This document shows, piece after piece, positions 7,814 through 15,385 of a stretch of DNA of 35,962 nt. The stretch lies in contig CAYPHA010000044.1 in assembly GCA_964410215.1 (NCBI GenBank), forward strand, positions 1 to 35,962, given 5' to 3'. The DNA comes from CAYPHA01 sp964410215. Its GTDB lineage: Bacteria > Calditrichota > Calditrichia > Calditrichales > CAYPHA01. The position numbers were made by a program, and so were the translations under genes. The notes under the pieces are model-generated. The model had not been told where the DNA came from, did no database searches, and was given only the letters and a program-made list of their open reading frames with translations. Positions within the stretch are counted from its first letter, which is position 1. Every line of letters starts with the position of its first letter.

Positions 7814-7915
7814 ATGAATGAACAAAATAAACACATTGTAACTAACGCTTTTGAACAAGCGGAACAGGAAAATATTAAAACAGGTGCTGCAGGAAACCAA
7901 AAATACGAATTTTAA
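7814..7915 (+). CDS. Possible 33-residue ORF (doubtful)
   Basis: ATG to TAA, encoding a polar, Gln/Asn/Glu-rich peptide (begins MNEQNKHIVTNAF). It ends 30 bp before the aldo/keto reductase. There is no good ribosome binding site (GGAAG lies 14 nt away) and no recognised family. It may be a leader peptide or a remnant, or chance. Confidence 0.2.
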   Translation: MNEQNKHIVTNAFEQAEQENIKTGAAGNQKYEF

Positions 7916-7945
7916 TATGAATAAATAACAAAAAAGGAACTTAGT

Positions 7946-8980
7946 ATGGAATATTTACCACTTGGAAACACCGGACTTTATGTTTCTCGTATATGCCTGG
8001 GAGCGATGACTTTCGGACAGGATCCCATCTTCGCAGCAATTGGAAACCTGGGTGAGAAGGAAGTTCAGGCATTGGTTGACCGCGCATTCGACGCGGGAAT
8101 CAACTTCTTCGATACGGCTAACCTTTATACAATGGGGCAGTCAGAAATTCTGCTTGGTAAGGCGATCGGTAAACGTCGTGAAGACGCGGTAATCGCTACC
8201 AAGGTGTATAACCCGTTCACAAATGATATGAACGCACTCGGTACCAGCCGGAAGGCCATCATGCGTGAAGTGGAGTCAAGTCTGAAAAGGCTTGGAACGG
8301 ATTATATCGACCTCTACCAGGTACACTCCTGGGATCCGACCACACCACTTGAAGAAACGCTTTCTGCACTGGATGACCTGGTTAGATCGGGGAAGGTTCG
8401 CTATATTGGTCTGTCAAATTTCACCGGTTGGCAGATAGCGAAAGCGTATGGTATATCCGAGGCTAAGGGTTTCCATAGGTTTGTTTCGTCTCAGTCATAC
8501 TATTCGCTTGCGGGGCGGGAGCTTGAATATGAGGTCCTTCCTGCGGTTCGTGACCTTAATATGGGTGTAATGGTCTGGAGCCCGCTGGCAGGCGGATTTC
8601 TCACCGGAAAATACACCGGTGACACTGTTGAACAGGGCCGGCGAAGCCATTTTTCATTCCCGCCCGTTGATCTTGAAAAGGGAGATAAGATTGTGGAAGT
8701 GCTGAGGGAAATCGCGGCTACACATCATGCCACCCCGGCACAGATCGCACTTGCCTGGTTACTGCAACAACCGGGAATTACCAGTGTCATTGTCGGAGCC
8801 CGGCGTCTCGACCAGCTTGAAGACAACATTGCATCCGTAGAAATTAAAATGTCCGCTGATGAACGCACACGGCTGAACGAAGTCAGTCAGCCCGCGACGC
8901 CTCTCATGTACATGGATTTCAGTATGCAGCGCGGACAGACGCTTCAGGAGAGATTTGCACAACTGGAAAGCACAAAGTAA
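7946..8980 (+). CDS. Aldo/keto reductase
   Basis: 344 residues, NAD(P)H-dependent carbonyl reductase of the (beta/alpha)8 aldo/keto reductase superfamily, cytoplasmic. The catalytic tetrad is complete: D56 and Y61 (FDTANLYTMG), K86 (VIATKVYNP), H127 (LYQVHSWD). The nucleotide-binding end is also typical (ITSVIVGARRLDQLEDN). AAAGGA stands before the ATG at a normal distance. It probably belongs to the general bacterial AKR group that reduces aldehydes and ketones; the substrate cannot be read from sequence. The candidate operator at 7756-7771 suggests control by the upstream TetR protein. Confidence 0.93.
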   Translation: MEYLPLGNTGLYVSRICLGAMTFGQDPIFAAIGNLGEKEVQALVDRAFDAGINFFDTANLYTMGQSEILLGKAIGKRREDAVIATKVYNPFTNDMNALGTSRKAIMREVESSLKRLGTDYIDLYQVHSWDPTTPLEETLSALDDLVRSGKVRYIGLSNFTGWQIAKAYGISEAKGFHRFVSSQSYYSLAGRELEYEVLPAVRDLNMGVMVWSPLAGGFLTGKYTGDTVEQGRRSHFSFPPVDLEKGDKIVEVLREIAATHHATPAQIALAWLLQQPGITSVIVGARRLDQLEDNIASVEIKMSADERTRLNEVSQPATPLMYMDFSMQRGQTLQERFAQLESTK

Positions 8981-9012
8981 GGCCCTGAATGTTGATAAAA
9001 AAGATAATTTCG

Positions 9013-9045
9013 AAGCACGAATTTCGTATTTAGAGTTTCGTGCTT
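9013..9045. terminator. Hairpin between convergent genes, possible bidirectional terminator
   Basis: AAGCACGAA (9013-9021) pairs perfectly with TTCGTGCTT (9037-9045) across a 15-nt loop. It lies between the stops of the reductase and of the LytTR regulator. A T run (TTTTTT, 9057-9062) follows only after about 11 nt on the plus strand, and the minus strand has a T run further off, so termination is plausible but not textbook. Confidence 0.4.
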
Positions 9046-9076
9046 ATTCAATGCGGATTTTTTAATTTCTCCTTGC

Positions 9077-9835
9077 TTATTCATCGATCCAGGCTTTGAA
9101 ATCCGAGGTGCGTTCGATGCTGACCAGCGCTTCGACCTGTTTGGGCTCCGGCGGGCTTAAATCTAATTTGATGCGTGAACGGGAGTAAGCATACATTTTT
9201 TTGATCGCTTTTATATTGATGATCATCTTCCGGTTGATACGAAAAAACTGTGACGGATTGAGCTCTTCCTGCAATTTATCGAGCGTGTAATCGATGGCAA
9301 GACGTTCGTTATTAAACGTGGATAAAAACACATTTTTTTCAAAAGCATAAAAATAGGCGATATCATCCACTTCCACTTTCTGCAGAATCTGTCCGTAACG
9401 CACCAGGAATCGTTTTTTATAACGGGCCTCACCACTGCTGAGCAAATCCAGTAACCTGTCAAAATCCGGTTGTTTTTTCAATTTCAGATTTTCAAATTTG
9501 AACAGACTTTCCTGTAATTCGCCCAGGCGGATCGGCTTCAAAAGATAATCGATGCTGTTTAATTTAAAAGCGCGGATGGCATACTGATCATAAGCCGTTG
9601 TGACAATCACCGGGGTATTCGTCTTAATCTGTTCGAAGATGGAAAACCCAATACCGTCTGATAACTGAATATCAAGAAAAATCAGGTCAGCCGAATTTTT
9701 TTCCAACCATTCGACCGACTCTGATACGGACTGGAGTTTGACCAGAATGTGCGCATCCGGTCTGATTTCCTTTACCATTTCTTCCAGCCGGTCGGCTGCG
9801 AGAATTTCGTCTTCGATTATGGCGATCCTGAGCAT
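9077..9835 (-). CDS. LytTR-family response regulator
   Basis: 252 residues. The N-terminal receiver domain has the acidic pair E8/D9, phosphoacceptor D55 (LIFLDIQLSDG), a Thr in VTTAYDQYA and the conserved Lys in YLLKPI. The C-terminal LytTR DNA-binding domain covers about residues 140-250 (FLVRYGQILQKVEVDDIAYF, then FFRINRKMIINIKAIKKM). Its start overlaps the kinase stop by one base (TAATG at 9835), so the pair is co-translated. It is divergent from the hydrolase/receptor operon beginning at 11274, the most likely target besides itself (inference). Confidence 0.93.
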   Translation of the reverse strand: MLRIAIIEDEILAADRLEEMVKEIRPDAHILVKLQSVSESVEWLEKNSADLIFLDIQLSDGIGFSIFEQIKTNTPVIVTTAYDQYAIRAFKLNSIDYLLKPIRLGELQESLFKFENLKLKKQPDFDRLLDLLSSGEARYKKRFLVRYGQILQKVEVDDIAYFYAFEKNVFLSTFNNERLAIDYTLDKLQEELNPSQFFRINRKMIINIKAIKKMYAYSRSRIKLDLSPPEPKQVEALVSIERTSDFKAWIDE

Positions 9836-10881
9836 TATTCTGCTCCGATTAATGGTAGTTTAACGATATATTCCTGATCCGTACGTACAATCTCCGGCTC
9901 GGATTCCGAAATAAGTTTATAACGCATTTTTAAATTTTCAAGACCAATACCGCTGCTGTATCTGGTTCTGCCTTTTTTCTGAAGGTTGTTGCGGACCACT
10001 ATCATCGTATTTTCACTGTCACCAATTATCTTGATATGCAGCGGTCTTTTTATGGTGGCAATATTATGCTTCAGGGCATTCTCCAAAAGTGTCTGTAACG
10101 TGAGCGGCGGAAGATAGTTACCGCGACAGGCGTCGTCAATATATATTTCAAATGTAAAGGCATCTTCAAATCGCAATTTCTGTAAAAAGAGATAATCCGA
10201 GGCAAATTTCAGTTCCTCTTCAACGGAAACAACGGGCTTGTCGATGACATCGAGCGTGTAACGGTAAATGGCGGCAAACGCATCAATAAAGCGCTGCGAC
10301 TTCCATTTGTCACGTGCAACCAGCGAGGAAAGGATATTGAGACTGTTAAACAGGAAATGCGGATCCAACTGCTTTTTTAACATCCCAAAACGAAGTTCAA
10401 GATTCTCCCTTTCCAACTTTTCCGCTTTTAGCCGGGATTCTTGACTTTCTTTAAAAAATTCAACAGACTCAATAATACCGACAACAATCAGATTGACAAC
10501 CGCTGCAATGAGCATATTGCTGAGAAATACTTCGCCGATGGGCTCCCTGTAACCGAATAATAATTCAGAAATTAAGGTAAAGAGAATGCCGAAAAGGGCG
10601 CCAATCACCAGGGCGACAATGATTTCAATCGATAAGCGTGAGAAAAAGGTCTCCTGCCACTTTACCTTTCCGGCAAGGAAGCGGATAATCAACCTGTCCG
10701 TTATGGCGACAATGAATAGTACAAACGCAGTGAGCAGTGTGCCAATAAAAAGCGTCCTGAAAAACTGGGTGCTGCTGTGAATGATGACGTAGCCGACAAA
10801 ATGTTTATAAGCGATTAAAATTAATTGAAGTAACAAGGCGCCAAGGATGATAAGACCGGCATTGAGAATTATTTTTTTCAT
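9835..10881 (-). CDS. LytS-like sensor histidine kinase
   Basis: 348 residues. Four hydrophobic segments (about 5-25, 42-62, 84-106, 118-140) anchor it in the inner membrane without a large periplasmic domain, so it probably senses within the membrane or through a partner. A short coiled coil (about 143-168) leads to the His_kinase domain with the phosphorylated H175 in KKQLDPHFLFNSLN. A HATPase domain follows, with an N box (LLENALKHN) and a glycine-rich G box (SSGIGLENLKMRY). It partners with the LytTR regulator immediately downstream. Confidence 0.92.
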   Translation of the reverse strand: MKKIILNAGLIILGALLLQLILIAYKHFVGYVIIHSSTQFFRTLFIGTLLTAFVLFIVAITDRLIIRFLAGKVKWQETFFSRLSIEIIVALVIGALFGILFTLISELLFGYREPIGEVFLSNMLIAAVVNLIVVGIIESVEFFKESQESRLKAEKLERENLELRFGMLKKQLDPHFLFNSLNILSSLVARDKWKSQRFIDAFAAIYRYTLDVIDKPVVSVEEELKFASDYLFLQKLRFEDAFTFEIYIDDACRGNYLPPLTLQTLLENALKHNIATIKRPLHIKIIGDSENTMIVVRNNLQKKGRTRYSSGIGLENLKMRYKLISESEPEIVRTDQEYIVKLPLIGAE

Positions 10882-11273
10882 ATGCTGTTAAAACCGTTTT
10901 TTATGCTTTTTCAGCGATTTAATCTAACGGATTACCTTTTTCAATACAATGGTTTCTCGGATTCGCTATCCATTCACCAATGCTTCAAAATATATACAAA
11001 CCTTTTAACTGTAAAAAAAAAAGAGATGAATCTGCGATTTTCAGGTACAAACCGGTGTATTTACAGGAAGAGTGTGAATGACCGCTGAAATGGCTGACGA
11101 AATATCCTGTTTTACTTCTAATCTGCATATCTGCTTAACAAATTTCTGATTCAACAGGCAACAAATGCTGTTGATCCGTTAAATACAGGTATTCATCAGC
11201 TTATTTTTTCCATGACCGCCGGGAAGTGGCATATTACGTCGTGTCACATGAAAATAATTTAACGGAGGTTGTC
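10882..11273. other. Divergent intergenic region between sensor kinase and hydrolase operon
   Basis: 392 bp holding the promoters of both transcription units. I find no convincing -35/-10 pair and no clear LytTR direct repeat by eye. GGAGG at 11264-11268 is the ribosome binding site of the next gene. A 68-residue open frame at 10882-11088 has no support. Confidence 0.5.
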
Positions 11274-11891
11274 ATGAAAAAAATAGTTTTTATAATCATA
11301 ATGCTGGGCATGGGAAATCTGGCTATTGCTCAAACGTTCACGCCGGTGCCGGCACAAAACAGCTGGTGGACTGTTGATTTGTTTCACCAGTCCCGCCGAT
11401 TGCCGCTTGGAGATCGTTTTTTAAAGACACCGGTCAATCCCGGATTGCAGATCAGATATCATCAGACGGTGCTGGGGAGCGGATCATTGAAGGGGGCAGG
11501 CCTGGTACAGGCTGGCTACTTACAGTTTGATCAATTATTCCGGGCCGTGAATATTGGTGGAGGCGGGGAAGCGGTCTGGAAATCAGAATCGGGCTTCTAT
11601 GCATCGTACATTCTGGCTTTTGACTACCAGCGGATTTTTACCGGTAATAATAATTTTGAATGGATCAACGGAAGGTATAAACAAAAAACAGACCGGGGGC
11701 GCAGTTATCTTCGCATCACCCCTGTGGATATTTCTATCGGATATGCGCCGCGGATTTTACAGAAATCAGGGATCATACCTGCGCTGCGGTATGCCTGGCT
11801 GTTCGATATTCCCCTTTATGGCGGGGATGATCCCAATCCCTGGAGCTATACACAATTTGGTTTATCTATCAATTGGATAATCGGAGGTTAA
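11274..11891 (+). CDS. Secreted protein, probable outer-membrane beta-barrel
   Basis: 205 residues from the ATG at 11274, preceded by GGAGG; the frame is open to 11226 but the shorter form gives a good signal peptide (MKKIVFIIIMLGMGNLAIAQ). The mature part alternates aromatic/hydrophobic and polar residues in short strands with Gly- and Asn-rich turns, as in small barrels, and the last strand ends NWIIGG. No family recognised. First gene of an operon: its TAA is 2 nt before the next ATG, and that gene's GGAGG lies in the last codons here. Confidence 0.7.
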   Translation: MKKIVFIIIMLGMGNLAIAQTFTPVPAQNSWWTVDLFHQSRRLPLGDRFLKTPVNPGLQIRYHQTVLGSGSLKGAGLVQAGYLQFDQLFRAVNIGGGGEAVWKSESGFYASYILAFDYQRIFTGNNNFEWINGRYKQKTDRGRSYLRITPVDISIGYAPRILQKSGIIPALRYAWLFDIPLYGGDDPNPWSYTQFGLSINWIIGG

Positions 11892-11893
11892 TC

Positions 11894-13090
11894 ATGAAAA
11901 GGATACTCTTATTTTTGACTGCAATACTCTTCAGCGCCTGCACGTATGATCCGCCCACGCAACCGGCGGTCTGGTACGAAAATTCACAACATTATATGGA
12001 TGACAGCGAAAGCCATCCCCGCCGCGAACCGTTTCAGGCTTACCTGGACAGTGCCGTCGCGGAAGGACTGCCCGGGGCCGTGCTGCTCATCCGCACACCA
12101 CAGGAAGGAACCTGGGTCGGAACGGCCGGTTTCGTCGATATCGCCGGGAATGTCCCCTGGAAACCGTCGACAATCAGCCGGGTGGGCAGTGTGAGCAAGA
12201 TGTTTGCCGCGACACTGGTGCTTAAGGTGTGTGAAAGCCATGATATATCACTGGATACAAGGGTTAAAGACTTTCTTCCGGGTAAAGTCGTATCCAGGGT
12301 GGCCAATGCAGAATCGTGCACGATTCGTCAACTGCTCAATCACACCAGCGGGATCTATAACTACCTGGAATCACCTGTATTATTGATGGAAGCGTACGGA
12401 AGTTATGATTACGCATATCAACCGAAAGAAAAACTTCTGAAATATGCTTATGATAAGGATGCCGGATTTGCTGCAGGCCGTTCCTGGGAGTACAGTAACA
12501 GCAATTATCTGCTTCTCGAAATGCTTGCGGAAAAAGTGACGGGGGTCGACAGCCGCACGTTATTGGATTCGCTCATCATTCAGCCGCTTGGCCTGAAAAG
12601 CACGGTTTATAACCCTGTCGCTGAACTACCCGGAGGGCTTGCACGCGGTTATGCCGACCTGTTTACCGACGGGCGTTTAGTCGATGTGACGGAGACGAAC
12701 CTGGAACGCTTTCATTACGACGGCGGGGTTATCTCCAATGTGTATGACCTGGCGAATTTCATGGACGCCCTGTTTTTATCTTCTTTTCTGAGCGATTCAC
12801 TCAATACGGAAATGTTGAATGTGGTGCATACACAGGGCAAGAGCGAGCGTGGCACTGATTTTTACGGCTGTGGTATCATAATGGAAGAGCATCCACGCTA
12901 TGGCAAGATATATGGTCATTCCGGCACGGCGGTAGGCTATTCCGCGCATCTGTATCATATCGAGAATGAAGGCATAACCATTGCCGCCATGGTCAACGGT
13001 TCACAAAGCACGATAGAAGAACGTTCTTATAAATGGTTCAGTCCGTTGGAATACGATACCATTGAAAAGCTGGCCATGCGTCATTATTAA
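11894..13090 (+). CDS. Lipoprotein serine hydrolase (beta-lactamase / D-Ala-D-Ala carboxypeptidase family, PF00144)
   Basis: 398 residues. The signal peptide ends in a lipobox (LFSAC, lipidated C16), so it is anchored in a membrane facing the periplasm or outside. The catalytic signature is complete: S99-V-S-K102 (SxxK nucleophile), Y200-S-N202 (YxN), and H342-S-G344 in place of the KTG box. This family includes class C beta-lactamases, DD-peptidases, D-aminopeptidases and esterases; the HSG variant is common in non-beta-lactamase members. It is translated in the same operon as an M28 peptidase and a TonB receptor, favouring a role in cleaving peptides (perhaps containing D-amino acids) rather than antibiotic resistance (inference). 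Confidence 0.9.
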   Translation: MKRILLFLTAILFSACTYDPPTQPAVWYENSQHYMDDSESHPRREPFQAYLDSAVAEGLPGAVLLIRTPQEGTWVGTAGFVDIAGNVPWKPSTISRVGSVSKMFAATLVLKVCESHDISLDTRVKDFLPGKVVSRVANAESCTIRQLLNHTSGIYNYLESPVLLMEAYGSYDYAYQPKEKLLKYAYDKDAGFAAGRSWEYSNSNYLLLEMLAEKVTGVDSRTLLDSLIIQPLGLKSTVYNPVAELPGGLARGYADLFTDGRLVDVTETNLERFHYDGGVISNVYDLANFMDALFLSSFLSDSLNTEMLNVVHTQGKSERGTDFYGCGIIMEEHPRYGKIYGHSGTAVGYSAHLYHIENEGITIAAMVNGSQSTIEERSYKWFSPLEYDTIEKLAMRHY

Positions 13091-13186
13091 CCGCCTCCCT
13101 GCTCTTTAACTGGATTAATGAATGAATACAATTATAAGATGAAAACAAATTTTATAAGTATAATCATCCTTAAAAAAGGAATTAAA

Positions 13187-13729
13187 ATGAAACCAATTTT
13201 GATAATATTTCTGTTCTTCGTAATCGCTTTACCGGTCCAATCGCGGAACGACCAGCAGGACAGCCCTGTCGAAGTGAGTACGGGAATGACGACACTGTTC
13301 TACCAATCGGTCTATTCCTTTCAGTCCACCTCTGCTTTGACACCTGCGGTCAGGGGTGAAATCACGAATTCATGGGACTGGCAGGCCGGGATCCGTATGG
13401 GTTTTTCCCCATCGCTTTTTGATGGATTTATCCGCGTGCTGGCGGTACCGAAGCTTGGCCGGTGGCGGCCGGCGGTGGGATTCGAACTGGGTGTCACAAA
13501 CCGGGCGCGGTTTGATAAAGGCGAAAAACTGCTTCGGGAAGCGCGTGCGTCCATGGAGGGGGACATTTCGAATGGTTATATCGGGGTTCACGCCATGCCC
13601 TTATCTTTTAAAATACGGAAAGTCTGGCGGATAAGCATCGCGGAAATGAACGTGGGCACGCATCTGGGCAATACAGGAAAAACAATGAGAGTGCAATTTG
13701 GTTTTTTTACCTTAGGGAGGACGTTATGA
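13187..13729 (+). CDS. Secreted protein, probable outer-membrane beta-barrel
   Basis: 180 residues from the ATG at 13187, which has AAAAAAGGA just upstream; the open frame from 13118 lacks a site and would spoil the signal peptide (MKPILIIFLFFVIALPVQS). The mature part has barrel-like alternating strands (WDWQAGIRMGFSPSLFDGFI, then GRWRPAVGFELGV). No family recognised; I see only general likeness to the other two small secreted proteins of this operon. Its TGA overlaps the ATG of the peptidase (ATGA). Confidence 0.65.
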   Translation: MKPILIIFLFFVIALPVQSRNDQQDSPVEVSTGMTTLFYQSVYSFQSTSALTPAVRGEITNSWDWQAGIRMGFSPSLFDGFIRVLAVPKLGRWRPAVGFELGVTNRARFDKGEKLLREARASMEGDISNGYIGVHAMPLSFKIRKVWRISIAEMNVGTHLGNTGKTMRVQFGFFTLGRTL

Positions 13730-14739
13730 ATAATAATAGAATAATTAATACCATAAGCCTGGCTGTATTGTTAGTGGTGATCGCGTTCAGTTGCTCGCCG
13801 ACAGGTCCGGATACAAAGCATTTTGATGAAGCCATCCAGGTGGCGGAGGATATCGTGACTGAAAATTTAATGCCCTGGATTGAGCGGCTCGCGGAGGCTC
13901 ACTTGAATGATGTCCCTGTAGACAATGAAGGATTTGAACCGGGAAATCTGTTTCCGTCAGAGCACCTGACACGCGATGCGGCGGTTGGATTGGTGGCCGA
14001 TGCCTTTGCATCGATGGGGTATAAGCCCGACACCGTTGTTCTCGGGGAGGGCGCCCGGGCCGCGTACAATGTGGTCGCTGAATGGCAGGGGACCACGCGG
14101 TCAAATGAAGTGGTACTGGTGGCCAGCCATCTTGACGCATTTTATGGCGGGGCTGATGACAATGGTACAGCCGTCGCTGCCATGCTGGAGACAGCGCGTG
14201 CTGTGAGAAATCACCGGTTCGCCAGGACCATTCGTTTTGTGGCGTTTGATCTGGAAGAATTCGGATGTGTCGGCAGTACACGTTATATAGAAGCGGGCTA
14301 TGCTGATGATGTGTATATGGCCATTGTCATGGATATGATCGGTTATGCTTCTCATGAACAGGGCAGTCAGGATGATGTTATGGGCGTCCGGCTTCCGGAC
14401 CGGGGTGACTTTCTTCTTGTTGCCGGAAATAATGATTCAAAAAAGATGGTACAGGAAATGACCGCTCTTGGAAATGGGGCCGGTCTGGCAAAACTGGTCG
14501 GGGTAATCACGCCGGGGGATGGAACCTATTTTCTGTCTTCTGTTTTTATGCGCAGTGATCATGGACTCCTATGGTATCGGGGAATACCGGCCGTTTTTCT
14601 GACAGACACGGCCAATTTCAGAAATCCGCACTATCACAAAGCGACCGATACGCCGGAAACGATTGATCCCGCTTTTCTTGCCAATAATACGAAAGCCGTC
14701 GCAGCGGCGGTTGCTTTATTCGCGGAGGTTCAGCCATGA
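13726..14739 (+). CDS. M28-family metallopeptidase, lipoprotein
   Basis: 337 residues. A lipobox (AFSC, C23) marks a lipoprotein. The M28 two-zinc site is complete: H135 (ASHLDAF), D145 (GADDNGT), catalytic E177 with E178 (DLEEFG), D203 (MDMIGY) and H304 (NPHYHKATDT). M28 enzymes are mainly aminopeptidases or carboxypeptidases acting on small peptides. It overlaps the preceding and following genes by ATGA at both ends, so it is translated as part of a fixed set with the two small secreted proteins. Confidence 0.92.
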   Translation: MNNNRIINTISLAVLLVVIAFSCSPTGPDTKHFDEAIQVAEDIVTENLMPWIERLAEAHLNDVPVDNEGFEPGNLFPSEHLTRDAAVGLVADAFASMGYKPDTVVLGEGARAAYNVVAEWQGTTRSNEVVLVASHLDAFYGGADDNGTAVAAMLETARAVRNHRFARTIRFVAFDLEEFGCVGSTRYIEAGYADDVYMAIVMDMIGYASHEQGSQDDVMGVRLPDRGDFLLVAGNNDSKKMVQEMTALGNGAGLAKLVGVITPGDGTYFLSSVFMRSDHGLLWYRGIPAVFLTDTANFRNPHYHKATDTPETIDPAFLANNTKAVAAAVALFAEVQP

Positions 14740-15236
14740 AAAATATCCTTTTAGTCCCGTTAATTGTAGTAATGTTAACCCTACCTGCCCGTTCAAAAAT
14801 TGCATATACGCCGGTTTTTCAGCAGACGGCATTGTATTTCACATCGGATCGTGTAACGATGGCTGGTTTAGGAATGGGTGCGGGCGCCGGTATCCGGTTA
14901 AAACCAAATCTGGTTGCTCAAATCGATGTAAATCTCTTATGGGCAAACGGCAATGCCGTTGCCACACGAATGGCTGTTGGATACAAGAGAAACGGCTTCT
15001 GGACGCCGGCACTGTTAAGTACGATCAGTATTCTTTCAGGTCAGCGCACAGAAATCCTATCTGAAAAGGGAAAGCTGCCTGCAGCGCCCGTATGGGTTAT
15101 CGGGCTACGCGCTACACCTCTGCGGTTTGAGAGTTCCAGCGGTTTTGTATCTTTGGTGGAAGTGGGTTATGGCCGCGGACCCGACCATGGAACAAATATT
15201 GAATGTACGATTTTATCCGTAGGTGTTCATCTGTGA
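14736..15236 (+). CDS. Small secreted protein, possible outer-membrane barrel
   Basis: 166 residues with a signal peptide (MKNILLVPLIVVMLTLPARS). It has glycine-rich strand-like segments (GLGMGAGAGIRLKP) and a C-terminal strand ending VGVHL, in keeping with a small barrel. No family recognised. It is coupled to the M28 peptidase by an ATGA overlap. It is the third small secreted protein of the operon and the last before the TonB-dependent receptor. Confidence 0.65.
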   Translation: MKNILLVPLIVVMLTLPARSKIAYTPVFQQTALYFTSDRVTMAGLGMGAGAGIRLKPNLVAQIDVNLLWANGNAVATRMAVGYKRNGFWTPALLSTISILSGQRTEILSEKGKLPAAPVWVIGLRATPLRFESSSGFVSLVEVGYGRGPDHGTNIECTILSVGVHL

Positions 15237-15265
15237 GACGCTGAACGAGAACCAATTATTTTTAT

Positions 15266-15385
15266 ATGTTCACATTTTTTCTTATTTTGGCAGCTCGACA
15301 TGATACAGAAGGTCCGTTTCATGTGGTGATGACAGATGAGTTTAAGCAACAAAAACAACAAAAGAAGAAAGAACGTATACAATGA
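15266..15385 (+). CDS. Possible 39-residue ORF coupled to the receptor gene
   Basis: ATG to TGA; the TGA overlaps the receptor ATG at 15382 as ATGA. The peptide starts hydrophobic (MFTFFLILAA) and ends in a Lys/Gln-rich tail (KQQKQQKKKERIQ). No Shine-Dalgarno precedes it. The overlap matches the coupling used repeatedly in this operon, which is the only positive evidence. Confidence 0.25.
   Translation: MFTFFLILAARHDTEGPFHVVMTDEFKQQKQQKKKERIQ

Noticed and set aside
10882..11088. 68-residue ORF in the divergent intergenic region
   Set aside because: It starts directly at the kinase gene boundary, has no ribosome binding site and no protein-like features.
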